Assembly: GCF_018131015.1 (NCBI RefSeq) | Contig: NZ_JAFCJJ010000013.1 | Span: forward strand, 1 to 64,000 | DNA from: Bradyrhizobium diazoefficiens | GTDB taxonomy: Bacteria; Pseudomonadota; Alphaproteobacteria; Rhizobiales; Xanthobacteraceae | Direction: 5' to 3' | Length of the DNA stretch: 64,000 nt | Shown here: positions 51,682-59,604 of the stretch, piece after piece | Numbering within the stretch: position 1 is the first letter of the stretch | Layout of the letters: every line of letters starts with the position of its first letter | Program-made: the position numbers and the translations under genes | The notes under the pieces: generated by a model | The model's input: the letters and a program-made list of their open reading frames with translations, nothing else | Told to the model about the DNA's origin: nothing | Databases searched by the model: none

Positions 51682-52992
51682 TCAATGGCCGGACATTGCG
51701 CGCATCTCGGCCGGCACCAATTCGCCCGGCGCGGTGTCGCCCGGCACGATCTCGCCGGGTCCGAGTTCGTGCTCGGGCCCGAGCTCGCCCTCCCACTTGG
51801 CGACCACCGAGGTTGCGAGCGTGTTGCCGATCACGTTGGTGGCGCTGCGGCCCATGTCGAGGAAGGTGTCGATGCCCATGATCATGAGCAGGCCCGCCTC
51901 GGGAATGCCGAACTGCGCCAGCGTCGAGGCGATCACGACGAGGGAGGCCCGCGGCACGCCGGCGACGCCCTTCGAGGTGATCATCAGGGTTGCCAGCATC
52001 GCAAGCTGGGTGCCGAGCGACATGTCGATGTGGTAGCTCTGCGCGATGAAGACACTGGCGAAAGTGCAGTACATCATCGTGCCGTCGAGGTTGAAGGAAT
52101 AGCCGAGCGGCAGCACGAAGCTCGAGATCCGCGACGAGGCGCCGAACCGGTTGAGCGCCTCGAGCGTCTTGGGATAGGCCGCCTCCGAACTCGCGGTCGA
52201 GAACGCGATCATCAAGGGCTCGCGGACCAGCTTCAGGAGATGGCCGTATCTCGGCCCGATCACGATGAAGCCGACGATGACCAGGATGCCCCACAGGATC
52301 GCCAGCGAAAGATAAAAGCCGCCCATGAAGACGACGAGCTTCCACAGCACCAAAAGGCCGTTCTTCGCCACCGTCGCGGTGATCGCGGCCCAGACGGCGA
52401 GCGGCGCGAACAGCATCACGTAGCTCGTCACCTTGAGCATGATGTGGGCGACGTCATCGATCATCGCCAGGATCGGTTTCGCCCGTTCGGGCATCGACCC
52501 CATCGCCACCGAGAAGAACACGGCGAAGATCACGATCTGCAGGATCTCGTTCTGCGCCATGGCGTCCGCGATCGAGGTCGGGATCAGATGGGTCAGGAAC
52601 TTCTCGATCGAGAATGCCGAGACCGGCAGGCCGGTCGATTGCCCCGCCGACGGCAGCGTACCGGGGAAGTTCGCGCCGGGCTGGAGCAGGTTGACCATGA
52701 TGAGGCCCAGCATCAGCGAGACGAAGGAGGCGCTGATGAACCAGCCCATGGTCTTGGCGAAGATGCGGCCGAGCTTCGAGCCGGAGCCCATATGCGCGAT
52801 GCCGCCGACCAGGGTCGCGAACACCAGCGGCGCGATGATCATCTTGATCAGGCGCAGGAACATCATGGCGATCAGGTTGATGGCCGAAGCCCAGTCGCCC
52901 CGCGTCTCGGGGAAGAAGCTGTAGATCGCCGAGCCCATGACGATGCCGAGCACCATCGCGGCCAGGATGTATTGTGTAAACCTGTTCGACAT
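51682..52992 (-). CDS. dctA: C4-dicarboxylate/H+ symporter (DAACS family)
   Basis: A 436-residue inner-membrane symporter for succinate, fumarate, malate or related acids, possibly glutamate. Family signatures are FLRLIKMIIAPLVFATLV, the serine-rich IAFSTASSEAAYPKTLEAL, LGYSFNLDGTMMYCTFAS and GVAGVPRASLVVI. The C-terminal 35 residues are an unusual acidic Pro/Gly tail with repeated units (GPEHELGPGEIVPGDTAPGE). In rhizobia DctA serves symbiotic and free-living dicarboxylate use. It is followed at once by a GltI-like binding-protein gene. The gene symbol rests on family resemblance. Confidence 0.88.
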   Translation of the reverse strand: MSNRFTQYILAAMVLGIVMGSAIYSFFPETRGDWASAINLIAMMFLRLIKMIIAPLVFATLVGGIAHMGSGSKLGRIFAKTMGWFISASFVSLMLGLIMVNLLQPGANFPGTLPSAGQSTGLPVSAFSIEKFLTHLIPTSIADAMAQNEILQIVIFAVFFSVAMGSMPERAKPILAMIDDVAHIMLKVTSYVMLFAPLAVWAAITATVAKNGLLVLWKLVVFMGGFYLSLAILWGILVIVGFIVIGPRYGHLLKLVREPLMIAFSTASSEAAYPKTLEALNRFGASSRISSFVLPLGYSFNLDGTMMYCTFASVFIAQSYHIDMSLGTQLAMLATLMITSKGVAGVPRASLVVIASTLAQFGIPEAGLLMIMGIDTFLDMGRSATNVIGNTLATSVVAKWEGELGPEHELGPGEIVPGDTAPGELVPAEMRAMSGH

Positions 52993-53201
52993 CGTTTACC
53001 CCTGCATGCACCGGCGCATCATGATGTCGCAGATATGACGACTGCGCAACACGCTTGGCGTGTGGTCGCAATAGCGAGATGTTCCCGTTGCGCGACAGAA
53101 GCCGGCGCTCTAGCCTTCATGCAACGCACAACGAGCGCGGCCTGCACGTTTTCGTTGCGGCGGCTGCATCGACAATCATCAGAATGCGAAGGGGAAGCGT
53201 C

Positions 53202-54203
53202 ATGAGCGGCAACATCAATCGCCAGATTCTGCTGGTGGAAAAGCCCAGCGGCAAGCTCGGTTCCGAGCACTTCAAGATGATCGAGGGTGCAATGCCGCAG
53301 CCGAAGGACGGCGAGGCGCTGCTGCGCGTGCGCTACATCTCGCTCGACGCCGCCAACCGCGCCTGGATGCACGGCGCGACCTACCGCTCCGCCGTCGAAG
53401 CCAACAGCGTCATGGCCGGCGGCGCCATCGCCGAGGTCATCAGTTCGAAGGCGCCGGAGCTTGCCCCCGGCGACATCGTGTTCGGCGACACCGGCTGGCA
53501 GGAATTTGCCGCGGTGACGGCGAAGCATCTCACGAAAATGCCGAAGCTGGAACCTATGACGCATCTTCTCAGCGTGTTCGGCATCGCCGGCCTCACCGCT
53601 TATTTCGGCCTGCTGGAGATCGGCAAGCCGAGGGAGGGCGAGACGGTCGTGGTCTCGGCGGCCGCGGGCTCGGTCGGCTCGATCGTCGGGCAGATCGCGA
53701 AGATCAGGGGATGCCGCGTGATCGGGATCGCCGGCGGCGCGGACAAGTGCAACTGGCTGACCTCCGCGCTCGGCTTCGACGCCGCCGTCGACTACAAGGA
53801 CGGCGCGCTGTTCAAGGCGCTGCGCGCGGCGGCGCCAAAGGGCATCGACGTCTATTTCGACAATGTCGGCGGCGACATCCTGGAAGCCTGCCTTCCGCAG
53901 ATGAACAATTTTGGCCGCATCGCCTGCTGCGGCGCGGTCTCGCAATATGACGGCGCGCCTTCGGCGCATGGACCGCGCGGCGTGCCCGGGCTGATCGTGG
54001 TGAAGCGGCTTCTCATGCAGGGATTCATCGTGATGGACTACATGAAGGAGAGCGATCGCGCGCTCGCCGACCTGCAAGGCTGGGTCAGATCCGGCAAGCT
54101 GAAGGTGCAGGAAGACATCATTGATGGAATCGAGAACACGCCCAGGGCGCTGATCGGATTGCTCGCGGGCGAGAACCGCGGCAAGCGCATGGTCAAGGTC
54201 TGA
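53202..54203 (+). CDS. NADP-dependent MDR oxidoreductase, CurA/PTGR-like
   Basis: A 333-residue zinc-free medium-chain reductase. Typical features are VRYISLDAANRAWM in the N-domain, GIAGLTAYFGLLEIGKPREGE, the nucleotide site VVSAAAGSVGSIVGQIAKIRGCRVIG and IDVYFDNVGGDILEA. Members reduce the C=C of alpha,beta-unsaturated ketones or enals with NADPH (curcumin reductase, alkenal reductase). GGGGAAGCGTC before the ATG fixes the start. Transcribed divergently from dctA. Confidence 0.9.
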   Translation: MSGNINRQILLVEKPSGKLGSEHFKMIEGAMPQPKDGEALLRVRYISLDAANRAWMHGATYRSAVEANSVMAGGAIAEVISSKAPELAPGDIVFGDTGWQEFAAVTAKHLTKMPKLEPMTHLLSVFGIAGLTAYFGLLEIGKPREGETVVVSAAAGSVGSIVGQIAKIRGCRVIGIAGGADKCNWLTSALGFDAAVDYKDGALFKALRAAAPKGIDVYFDNVGGDILEACLPQMNNFGRIACCGAVSQYDGAPSAHGPRGVPGLIVVKRLLMQGFIVMDYMKESDRALADLQGWVRSGKLKVQEDIIDGIENTPRALIGLLAGENRGKRMVKV

Positions 54204-54359
54204 CAGCATCGTCGGGGCGCGATTGCGCCTCGCATGAATCCGCTTGCGGCAACGACCAAAGCGGCCAAAGATGCCGCCCGCGAGACATCACTCGCGGCGA
54301 TTGCGCTTGCATCACATTTGACGTCGGCGGCGTCACCGACAGGGCAGGAATTCACTCAG

Positions 54360-55265
54360 ATGTTCAATACGTTGAAATTTGCCGCGACGCCCAGGGCGTT
54401 GTTGGCGGCAGCTCTCTTCGCAACTGCAACACCGGCATTCGCACAGGCGCCGACCGAGGCTCAGAAGAGCGCGGTCCGGTCCGCGTGCCGGTCGGACTAC
54501 ATGAAGCACTGCTCGAGCGTCACGCCCGGCGGCGTCGAAGCGATCCAGTGCCTAGCGAAGAACATGTCGAGCCTGTCCGCGGGATGCCAGGGCGCGGTTC
54601 GCGCGATCGAGGCCGCGGCGGCGCCGAAGACCGAGGCTCCTCCCGCCGCCGCGAAAACTGAACCCGCTCCCGCCGCACCGAAGACTGAAGCTGCTCCCAA
54701 GACCGAAGCTGCACCCAAGGCGGAGCCGGCACCTGCCGCGCCGAAGGCCGAAGCCGCTCCCGCCGCAAAGCCGGCATCCGCGCCCGCCGCAAAGCCGGCC
54801 GCAGCGCCTGCGCCGAAGGCTGCCGCAGCCGCGCAGCCGAGCAGCGCACAGGTTGCCGCGATCAAGAGCGCGTGCCGCGCCGATTATCCCAAGGTATGCG
54901 CCAGCGTGACGCCGGGCGGCCCCGAGGCGCTGGAATGCCTGGCGAAGAACAAGGCAAAGGTTTCACCGGCCTGCCAGACGGCGGTGAGCGCTGTGGCCGG
55001 CGGCGGCGCTGCCGCGACGGCTGCGCCGGCGGGGACCGCTCCCGCGTCAGCCGCGCCCGCGGCCGCTCCCACCGTGATCGTTCTCCGCCCGCTGCGACCG
55101 CGCGAAGAGCTGTTCATCGTCCAGTCGGCCTGCCGCGAGGACGTCCGCACGCTCTGCGGCAGCACCGAGCCCGGCGGCGGCCGCATCATACAGTGCATTG
55201 CTAGCAATGCCGCCTCGCTGTCGCCCGCCTGCAGGGACGTGCTCGCACCATTCACCGTGCGCTAG
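54360..55265 (+). CDS. secreted protein with three four-cysteine repeats
   Basis: A 301-residue exported protein (signal ending TPAFAQA). It carries three copies of a 35-40-residue unit with four Cys: CRSDYMKHCSSVTPGG...CLAKN...C (residues about 43-80), CRADYPKVCASVTPGG...CLAKN...C (about 180-217), CREDVRTLCGSTEPGG...CIASN...C (about 258-295). This matches the cysteine-rich repeat family found in eukaryotic GLG1 and in many rhizobial proteins. The units are separated by an Ala/Pro/Lys tract (repeats of APKTEAAPK) and an Ala/Pro linker. The Cys are likely disulfide-bonded in the periplasm. The function is unknown. AGGAATTCACTCAG precedes the ATG. Confidence 0.8.
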   Translation: MFNTLKFAATPRALLAAALFATATPAFAQAPTEAQKSAVRSACRSDYMKHCSSVTPGGVEAIQCLAKNMSSLSAGCQGAVRAIEAAAAPKTEAPPAAAKTEPAPAAPKTEAAPKTEAAPKAEPAPAAPKAEAAPAAKPASAPAAKPAAAPAPKAAAAAQPSSAQVAAIKSACRADYPKVCASVTPGGPEALECLAKNKAKVSPACQTAVSAVAGGGAAATAAPAGTAPASAAPAAAPTVIVLRPLRPREELFIVQSACREDVRTLCGSTEPGGGRIIQCIASNAASLSPACRDVLAPFTVR

Positions 55266-55439
55266 CCGGTCGCTGCGGTCCGACGCGCTGGTGGCGAACC
55301 CGCAGCGGTTTGGCTATGGTTCGGACAGGTTCCGGACCCGCGCTGTCCCGCGAGTCCGAATGCCGGCCTCGGTGCGCCATGCCTTGCCGATAATTCTGCT
55401 GGCATGGGCGTCCGGGGCGCATTAGTCTAGCCCTCGATA

Positions 55440-55455
55440 GTAAGTATACTGTCAA
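55440..55455. promoter_or_regulatory. operator-like GTAAGTATACTGTCAA, copy 1
   Basis: Identical over 16 bp to 59563-59578 and centred on the palindrome AGTATACT. It covers a -10-like TATACT at 55445-55450 and ends 15 bp before the aryl-CoA hydroxylase start. It is the likely site of the MarR regulator encoded at 58389. Confidence 0.7.
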
Positions 55456-55470
55456 ACAGGGAGGCAGGCG

Positions 55471-56610
55471 TTGCGGATCGCCGTGATCGGCGGGGGGCCC
55501 GGTGGGCTCTACTTCGCTTATCTCTGGAAGAAACGTCATCCCGAGGATCAGGTCGACCTGTTCGAGCAGAACCCGGCCGACGCGACTTGGGGCTTTGGCG
55601 TCGTCTTCTCCGACGAGGCGCTCGAATTCCTGCGGGCCGACGATCCCGACACGGTCGATGCGATCACGCCCCACATGGAGAGCTGGGAGAACATCACGCT
55701 CAACCTGCATGGCGACAGCGTGGCCATCGACGGCGTCGGTTTCTCCTCGATCGGGCGGCTCGAGCTCCTGACGCTGCTGCAGAGCCGCGCGCTCGAGGTC
55801 GGCGTCACCCCGCGCTTCGACACGCAGATTCACGGCATCGACGAGCTCAACGGCCACGATCTGATCGTGGCCGCCGACGGGCTGAACTCGCTGGTGCGCC
55901 GGGCTTTCGAGGGCGATTTCGGCACCTCGCTGTCCTACTCCTCCAACAAGTTCGTCTGGTACGGCACCTCGAAGCACTTCGACACGCTGTCGCAGACCTT
56001 CCTGCGGACCGACCGCGGCGCCTTCAACGCCCATCACTACCGCTACTCGCCGAACATGAGCACGTTCCTGGTCGAATGCGACCACGCGACCTGGCAGGCC
56101 TATGGCTTCGCCTACAAGGACGTCGAGCAGTGCAAGGGCATCTGCGAGGAAGTGTTCGCCGATACGCTCGGCGGCCATTGCCTGGTGTCCAACAAATCGG
56201 TCTGGCGTAATTTCCCCTGGATCTGGAACGAGCACTGGTCGTTCAAGAACATGGTGCTGATCGGCGACGCCCTGCACTCGGCGCATTTCTCGATCGGCTC
56301 GGGCACGCGGCTCGCGATCGAGGACGCGATCGCGCTGGTCAAGGCGCTGGAATCCGATGCGCATCTTTCGACCGCGCTGCATCGCTACCAGGCCGCGCGA
56401 AAACCGGTGGTGCAGAAGCTGGTCAACGCCGCCCGCATCTCGGCGAGCTGGTACGAGCGATTTGCCGAGCACATGAAGCTCGACCTGATGGATTTCGCCT
56501 ACAGCTACATCACCCGCTCGGGGCGTATCGACGATTCCCGACTACGCGCGATGTCGCCGGCCTTCATGGCGCGCTATGAGGCCGCGAAGAACGGCGGAGA
56601 CGCCGCGTGA
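55471..56610 (+). CDS. FAD-dependent aryl-CoA hydroxylase (salicylyl-CoA 5-hydroxylase-like)
   Basis: A 379-residue flavin monooxygenase. The FAD motif is MRIAVIGGGPGGLYFAYL; WGFGVVFSDEALEFL and GFSSIGRLELLTLL are hallmarks of the CoA-thioester hydroxylase branch (salicylyl-CoA 5-hydroxylase and the N-domain of 2-aminobenzoyl-CoA monooxygenase/reductase). The second FAD motif is VLIGDALHSAHFSIGSGT. It probably hydroxylates an aryl-CoA to gentisyl-CoA in this cluster. It starts with TTG at 55471 behind GGGAGGCAGGCG. Its stop overlaps the ligase start by 4 bp. Confidence 0.85.
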   Translation: MRIAVIGGGPGGLYFAYLWKKRHPEDQVDLFEQNPADATWGFGVVFSDEALEFLRADDPDTVDAITPHMESWENITLNLHGDSVAIDGVGFSSIGRLELLTLLQSRALEVGVTPRFDTQIHGIDELNGHDLIVAADGLNSLVRRAFEGDFGTSLSYSSNKFVWYGTSKHFDTLSQTFLRTDRGAFNAHHYRYSPNMSTFLVECDHATWQAYGFAYKDVEQCKGICEEVFADTLGGHCLVSNKSVWRNFPWIWNEHWSFKNMVLIGDALHSAHFSIGSGTRLAIEDAIALVKALESDAHLSTALHRYQAARKPVVQKLVNAARISASWYERFAEHMKLDLMDFAYSYITRSGRIDDSRLRAMSPAFMARYEAAKNGGDAA

Positions 56611-58220
56611 GCAACGCGATTCGCGACGAGGTGCCGGACGGCAGTCCGGGCGCGCGCGAGATCGGCTTTGCCGTTCCGGAAACTTACAATGCCAGCCGCG
56701 TGCTGTTCGACAATCTCGGCAAGGGCCGCGGCGACAGCCTCGCGCTGATCGGTCCCGGCGGCACGCGCAGCTATGCGGAGCTGTGCGCCGATGCCTGCCG
56801 CTGGGGCAATGGCCTCGCCTCGCTCGGCCTGACGCGCGGCGACCGCGTGCTGCTGTTCCTCGACGATACGCCGGCCTATCCCGCCGCCTTCTTCGGCGCG
56901 GTGCGCGCCGGCTTCGTGCCGCTTCTGATCAACACGCTGACGCCGCCCGACCTCCTGCAATTCTATCTCGCCGATTCCGGCGCGGCCGTCGCGGTCGCCG
57001 ACGCCGAGTTTTGCGCGCGCTTCAATGCGGAGGCCTGCAAGGATACGCGCCTGCAGACGCTGATCGTCGTCAATGGCGAGGTGGGCGAGCATGCTGCGCC
57101 GGCGGCGCTCGCGGCAGCCGGCTGGCTCGCGCAATTCTCACCCGAGCTTGCCGAAGCCTATACCCATCGCAACGAGATGGCGTTCTGGATGTACTCGTCC
57201 GGCTCCACCGGCCGGCCGAAGGGCATCGTGCATCTCCAGCACGACATGGCCTATAGCGATGCCGCCTTTGCGCGGAACGTGCTGAAGCTCGCGCCCGGCG
57301 ACATCTGCTTCTCGGTGCCAAAAATCTTCTTCGCCTACGGCTTTGGCAACTCCGTCACCTTCCCGTTCTCGGCTGGCGCCGCTGCGCTGCTCTTGCCGGG
57401 GCAGCCGAAACCGGCCGCGATCTTCGCGGCGATCGAGCAGTACAAGCCGACAATGTTCTTCGGCCTGCCGACGCTCTACACCGCGCTGACCAGGGCGGAC
57501 GGTGCGGACAGGACGAACTTCTCGTCCCTGCGCATGTCGATCTCCGCAGCCGAGGTGCTGTCGGCCGACATCTTCAATGGCTGGAAGACGCTCACCGGCC
57601 TCGAGATCGTCGAGGGCCTTGGCTCGACCGAGGTGCTGCACATCTATCTTTCCAATCGCCCCGGGCAGAAGAAGCTCGGCGCCGCCGGCCTGCGCGTGCC
57701 CGGCTACGAGGTCGCGCTTCGCGACAAGGACGGGAACGACGTCGGCGACAACGAGGAAGGCATTTTGTGGGTGCGCGGTGATTCCAACACGCCGCTGTAC
57801 TGGAACAGGCCGGACAAATCCGCTGAGACCATTCGCGAGGGCGGCTGGATCTACACCGGCGACCGCTTCGTTCGCGACAGCGACGGTTTTCACTTCTTCC
57901 GCGGCCGCGCCGACGATCTCATCAAGATCTCCGGCCAGTGGGTCTATCCGCTCGAGGTCGAGCTGTGCCTCGCCGACCACCCCGACATCCGCGAATGCGC
58001 GGTGTTTGCGGCCGAGCTGCCGGACCGACGCATGACGCTGAAGGCGGTCGTGGTGATGAACGACCGCGCCGCCGACCAAAGCGAGACGACGCGCCGGCTG
58101 CAGGATTACGTCAAGGACAGGCTGCTTCCCTACAAATATCCGCGCGAGGTGATCTTCATCGACGAACTGCCGAAGACCGGCACCGGGAAGATCGACCGGC
58201 AGGCGCTGCTAAGGATGTGA
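56607..58220 (+). CDS. aryl-CoA ligase, benzoate-CoA ligase type
   Basis: A 537-residue ANL-superfamily enzyme that adenylates an aromatic acid and transfers it to CoA. The P-loop is YSSGSTGRPKGIVH; the ATP/acid motif GLGSTEVLHIYLSNRPG and the later WIYTGDRFVRDSDG follow, and the catalytic Lys is in PKTGTGKIDRQAL. PKIFFAYGFGNSVTFPFSAGA is typical of benzoate-CoA ligases (BadA, HbaA, BclA). The substrate may be salicylate, another hydroxybenzoate or anthranilate. The GTG start at 56607 overlaps the upstream TGA, so translation is coupled to the hydroxylase. Confidence 0.9.
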   Translation: MSNAIRDEVPDGSPGAREIGFAVPETYNASRVLFDNLGKGRGDSLALIGPGGTRSYAELCADACRWGNGLASLGLTRGDRVLLFLDDTPAYPAAFFGAVRAGFVPLLINTLTPPDLLQFYLADSGAAVAVADAEFCARFNAEACKDTRLQTLIVVNGEVGEHAAPAALAAAGWLAQFSPELAEAYTHRNEMAFWMYSSGSTGRPKGIVHLQHDMAYSDAAFARNVLKLAPGDICFSVPKIFFAYGFGNSVTFPFSAGAAALLLPGQPKPAAIFAAIEQYKPTMFFGLPTLYTALTRADGADRTNFSSLRMSISAAEVLSADIFNGWKTLTGLEIVEGLGSTEVLHIYLSNRPGQKKLGAAGLRVPGYEVALRDKDGNDVGDNEEGILWVRGDSNTPLYWNRPDKSAETIREGGWIYTGDRFVRDSDGFHFFRGRADDLIKISGQWVYPLEVELCLADHPDIRECAVFAAELPDRRMTLKAVVVMNDRAADQSETTRRLQDYVKDRLLPYKYPREVIFIDELPKTGTGKIDRQALLRM

Positions 58221-58228
58221 CCACCACT

Positions 58229-58349
58229 GTCGTCCCGGCGAAGGCCGGGACCCATACGCCGCAGCAGTAGTTGTGACGTGAGATGGTCATTACCTATCTT
58301 CGCAAAACCAAGTTTTGTGGTTATGGGTCCCGGCCTTCGCCGGGACGAC
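58229..58349. repeat. GNRA-capped intergenic palindrome, fourth copy
   Basis: The 28-bp ends (58229-58256 and 58322-58349) are perfectly complementary. The left arm contains CCCGGC, GAAG, GCCGGG followed by ACCCATA. The centre differs from the other copies. It lies between the convergent ligase and MarR genes. Confidence 0.85.
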
Positions 58350-58388
58350 AGCGGAGCTTTTAGCCGCCGCCTAACCGAGCCACTGCCC

Positions 58389-58898
58389 TCACCCCTTCCC
58401 CAAACGCTCCAGCGCATCCTCCGCGCGCAGCGGCACGCGTGAGGCCTCGTTGTTGAGATCGACGAGCTGGCTGAGCAGCGCCGTCAGCGCCTTGCGGTCG
58501 GCGGGCTTCAGCGGCTCGAGCATGCGCGCCTGGGCTCGCTCGACTGCGGGGATGATCTCGCGCAGGATCGCGACGCCCGGTTTCGTCAGGTACAGCAGCT
58601 TGATCCGCCTGTCCTCTGGCGCCGGCTTGCGCTCGACAAAATCCTTGGCCTCGAGCCGCTCGATCACGCTGCCGAGCGTGGAGCGGTCGAAGGCGATCAC
58701 CGCCGACAGCCGGGTGGCGTCGATGCCGGGGTGGGTATGGATCGCGGTCAACGCGGCATATTGCACCGGTGTGAGATCGAACGCCTTGCACTCCTCCATG
58801 AAGATCGAGACCGCGATCTGCTGCATGCGCCGGAACAGATAGCCCGGCGCGGCATAGACCGCGTCCATCGTGATCGGAGGAAGAGGCTTACTCGGCAT
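58389..58898 (-). CDS. MarR-family regulator of the aromatic cluster
   Basis: A 169-residue winged-helix regulator. The recognition region is IDATRLSAVIAFDRSTLGSVIERLE and the wing is KPAPEDRRIKLLYLT. Its placement makes it the local regulator of the ligase, hydroxylase and dioxygenase genes; MarR proteins such as BadR and HbaR-linked systems control benzoate genes in relatives and often respond to the aryl-CoA. The start at 58898 overlaps the isomerase stop by 11 bp. The likely operators are the identical 16-bp sequences at 55440 and 59563. Confidence 0.88.
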   Translation of the reverse strand: MPSKPLPPITMDAVYAAPGYLFRRMQQIAVSIFMEECKAFDLTPVQYAALTAIHTHPGIDATRLSAVIAFDRSTLGSVIERLEAKDFVERKPAPEDRRIKLLYLTKPGVAILREIIPAVERAQARMLEPLKPADRKALTALLSQLVDLNNEASRVPLRAEDALERLGKG

Positions 58899-59520
58899 CG
58901 GCCTGCTTTTCCGGTGCGGCATCGGTGAAGGCTGCGAGCACCTTCGCGGCGGCCTCCGCCGCGAGCAGGCGCGGCCAGGCCGAGACATCGACGCCGAAGC
59001 GGCGCGCATTGGCGAGCTGCGGCACCAGGCAGAGATCGGCGAGCGTCGGCGCATCGCCGAAGCAGAACGGCCCAGGCTCGTCCCGGATCAGCGTCTCGCA
59101 GGCCGACAGCCCCTCGCGGTTGACCCACGCCGCCCATTCCTGGACCTTTTCCTCGGCAAGCCCGAGCTCGCGCAGCCGCGCCAGCACCTTCAGGTTCTGC
59201 ACCGGATGGGTGTCGCAGGCGATCGCCAGCGCGAACGCCCTCACCTTGGCGCGGCGCAGCGGATCCTTCGGCAGCAGCGGCGGATTGGGGTGCGTCTCGT
59301 CGAGCCACTCGATGATCGCGACAGACTGCGTCAGCACCGCGCCGCCGTCGTCCTCCAGCGCGGGCACCAGGCCTTGCGGATTGAGGGCGAGATAGGACGG
59401 GGCGCGTTGCTCGCCCTTGCGCAAATGATGTGGCAGATGCTCGGCCTCGAGGCCCTTGAGGTTCAGCGCGATCCGCACCCGGTAGGCGGCGCTGGAGCGG
59501 AAGTAGCCGTGCAGCTTCAT
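58888..59520 (-). CDS. maleylpyruvate/maleylacetoacetate isomerase (zeta-class GST)
   Basis: A 210-residue glutathione-dependent isomerase. The N-terminus KLHGYFRSSAAYRVRIALNLKG has the zeta-class SSxxxRVRIAL signature, followed by NPQGLVPALED and the GSH-binding VLTQSVAIIEWLDE. Beside a gentisate dioxygenase, its natural substrate is maleylpyruvate, which it converts to fumarylpyruvate. It is co-transcribed with the MarR gene from the promoter region at 59521-59604. Confidence 0.9.
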   Translation of the reverse strand: MKLHGYFRSSAAYRVRIALNLKGLEAEHLPHHLRKGEQRAPSYLALNPQGLVPALEDDGGAVLTQSVAIIEWLDETHPNPPLLPKDPLRRAKVRAFALAIACDTHPVQNLKVLARLRELGLAEEKVQEWAAWVNREGLSACETLIRDEPGPFCFGDAPTLADLCLVPQLANARRFGVDVSAWPRLLAAEAAAKVLAAFTDAAPEKQADAE

Positions 59521-59545
59521 CGGAACCCTCCCTCTATTCGTTACG

Positions 59546-59573
59546 TTGACGCTACCCAGACCGTAAGTATACT
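59546..59573 (+). promoter_or_regulatory. sigma70-type promoter of the gentisate dioxygenase gene
   Basis: TTGACG at 59546-59551 and TATACT at 59568-59573, separated by 16 bp, lie 31 bp upstream of the ATG at 59605. The -10 hexamer is inside the operator-like 16-mer, a usual repression geometry. Confidence 0.6.
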
Positions 59574-59578
59574 GTCAA
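59563..59578. promoter_or_regulatory. operator-like GTAAGTATACTGTCAA, copy 2
   Basis: Exact repeat of the sequence at 55440-55455. It lies between the divergent isomerase-MarR and dioxygenase transcripts, so one site could control both. Confidence 0.7.
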
Positions 59579-59604
59579 TTAACAAAGCGAACGGGAGCCG
59601 CGCC

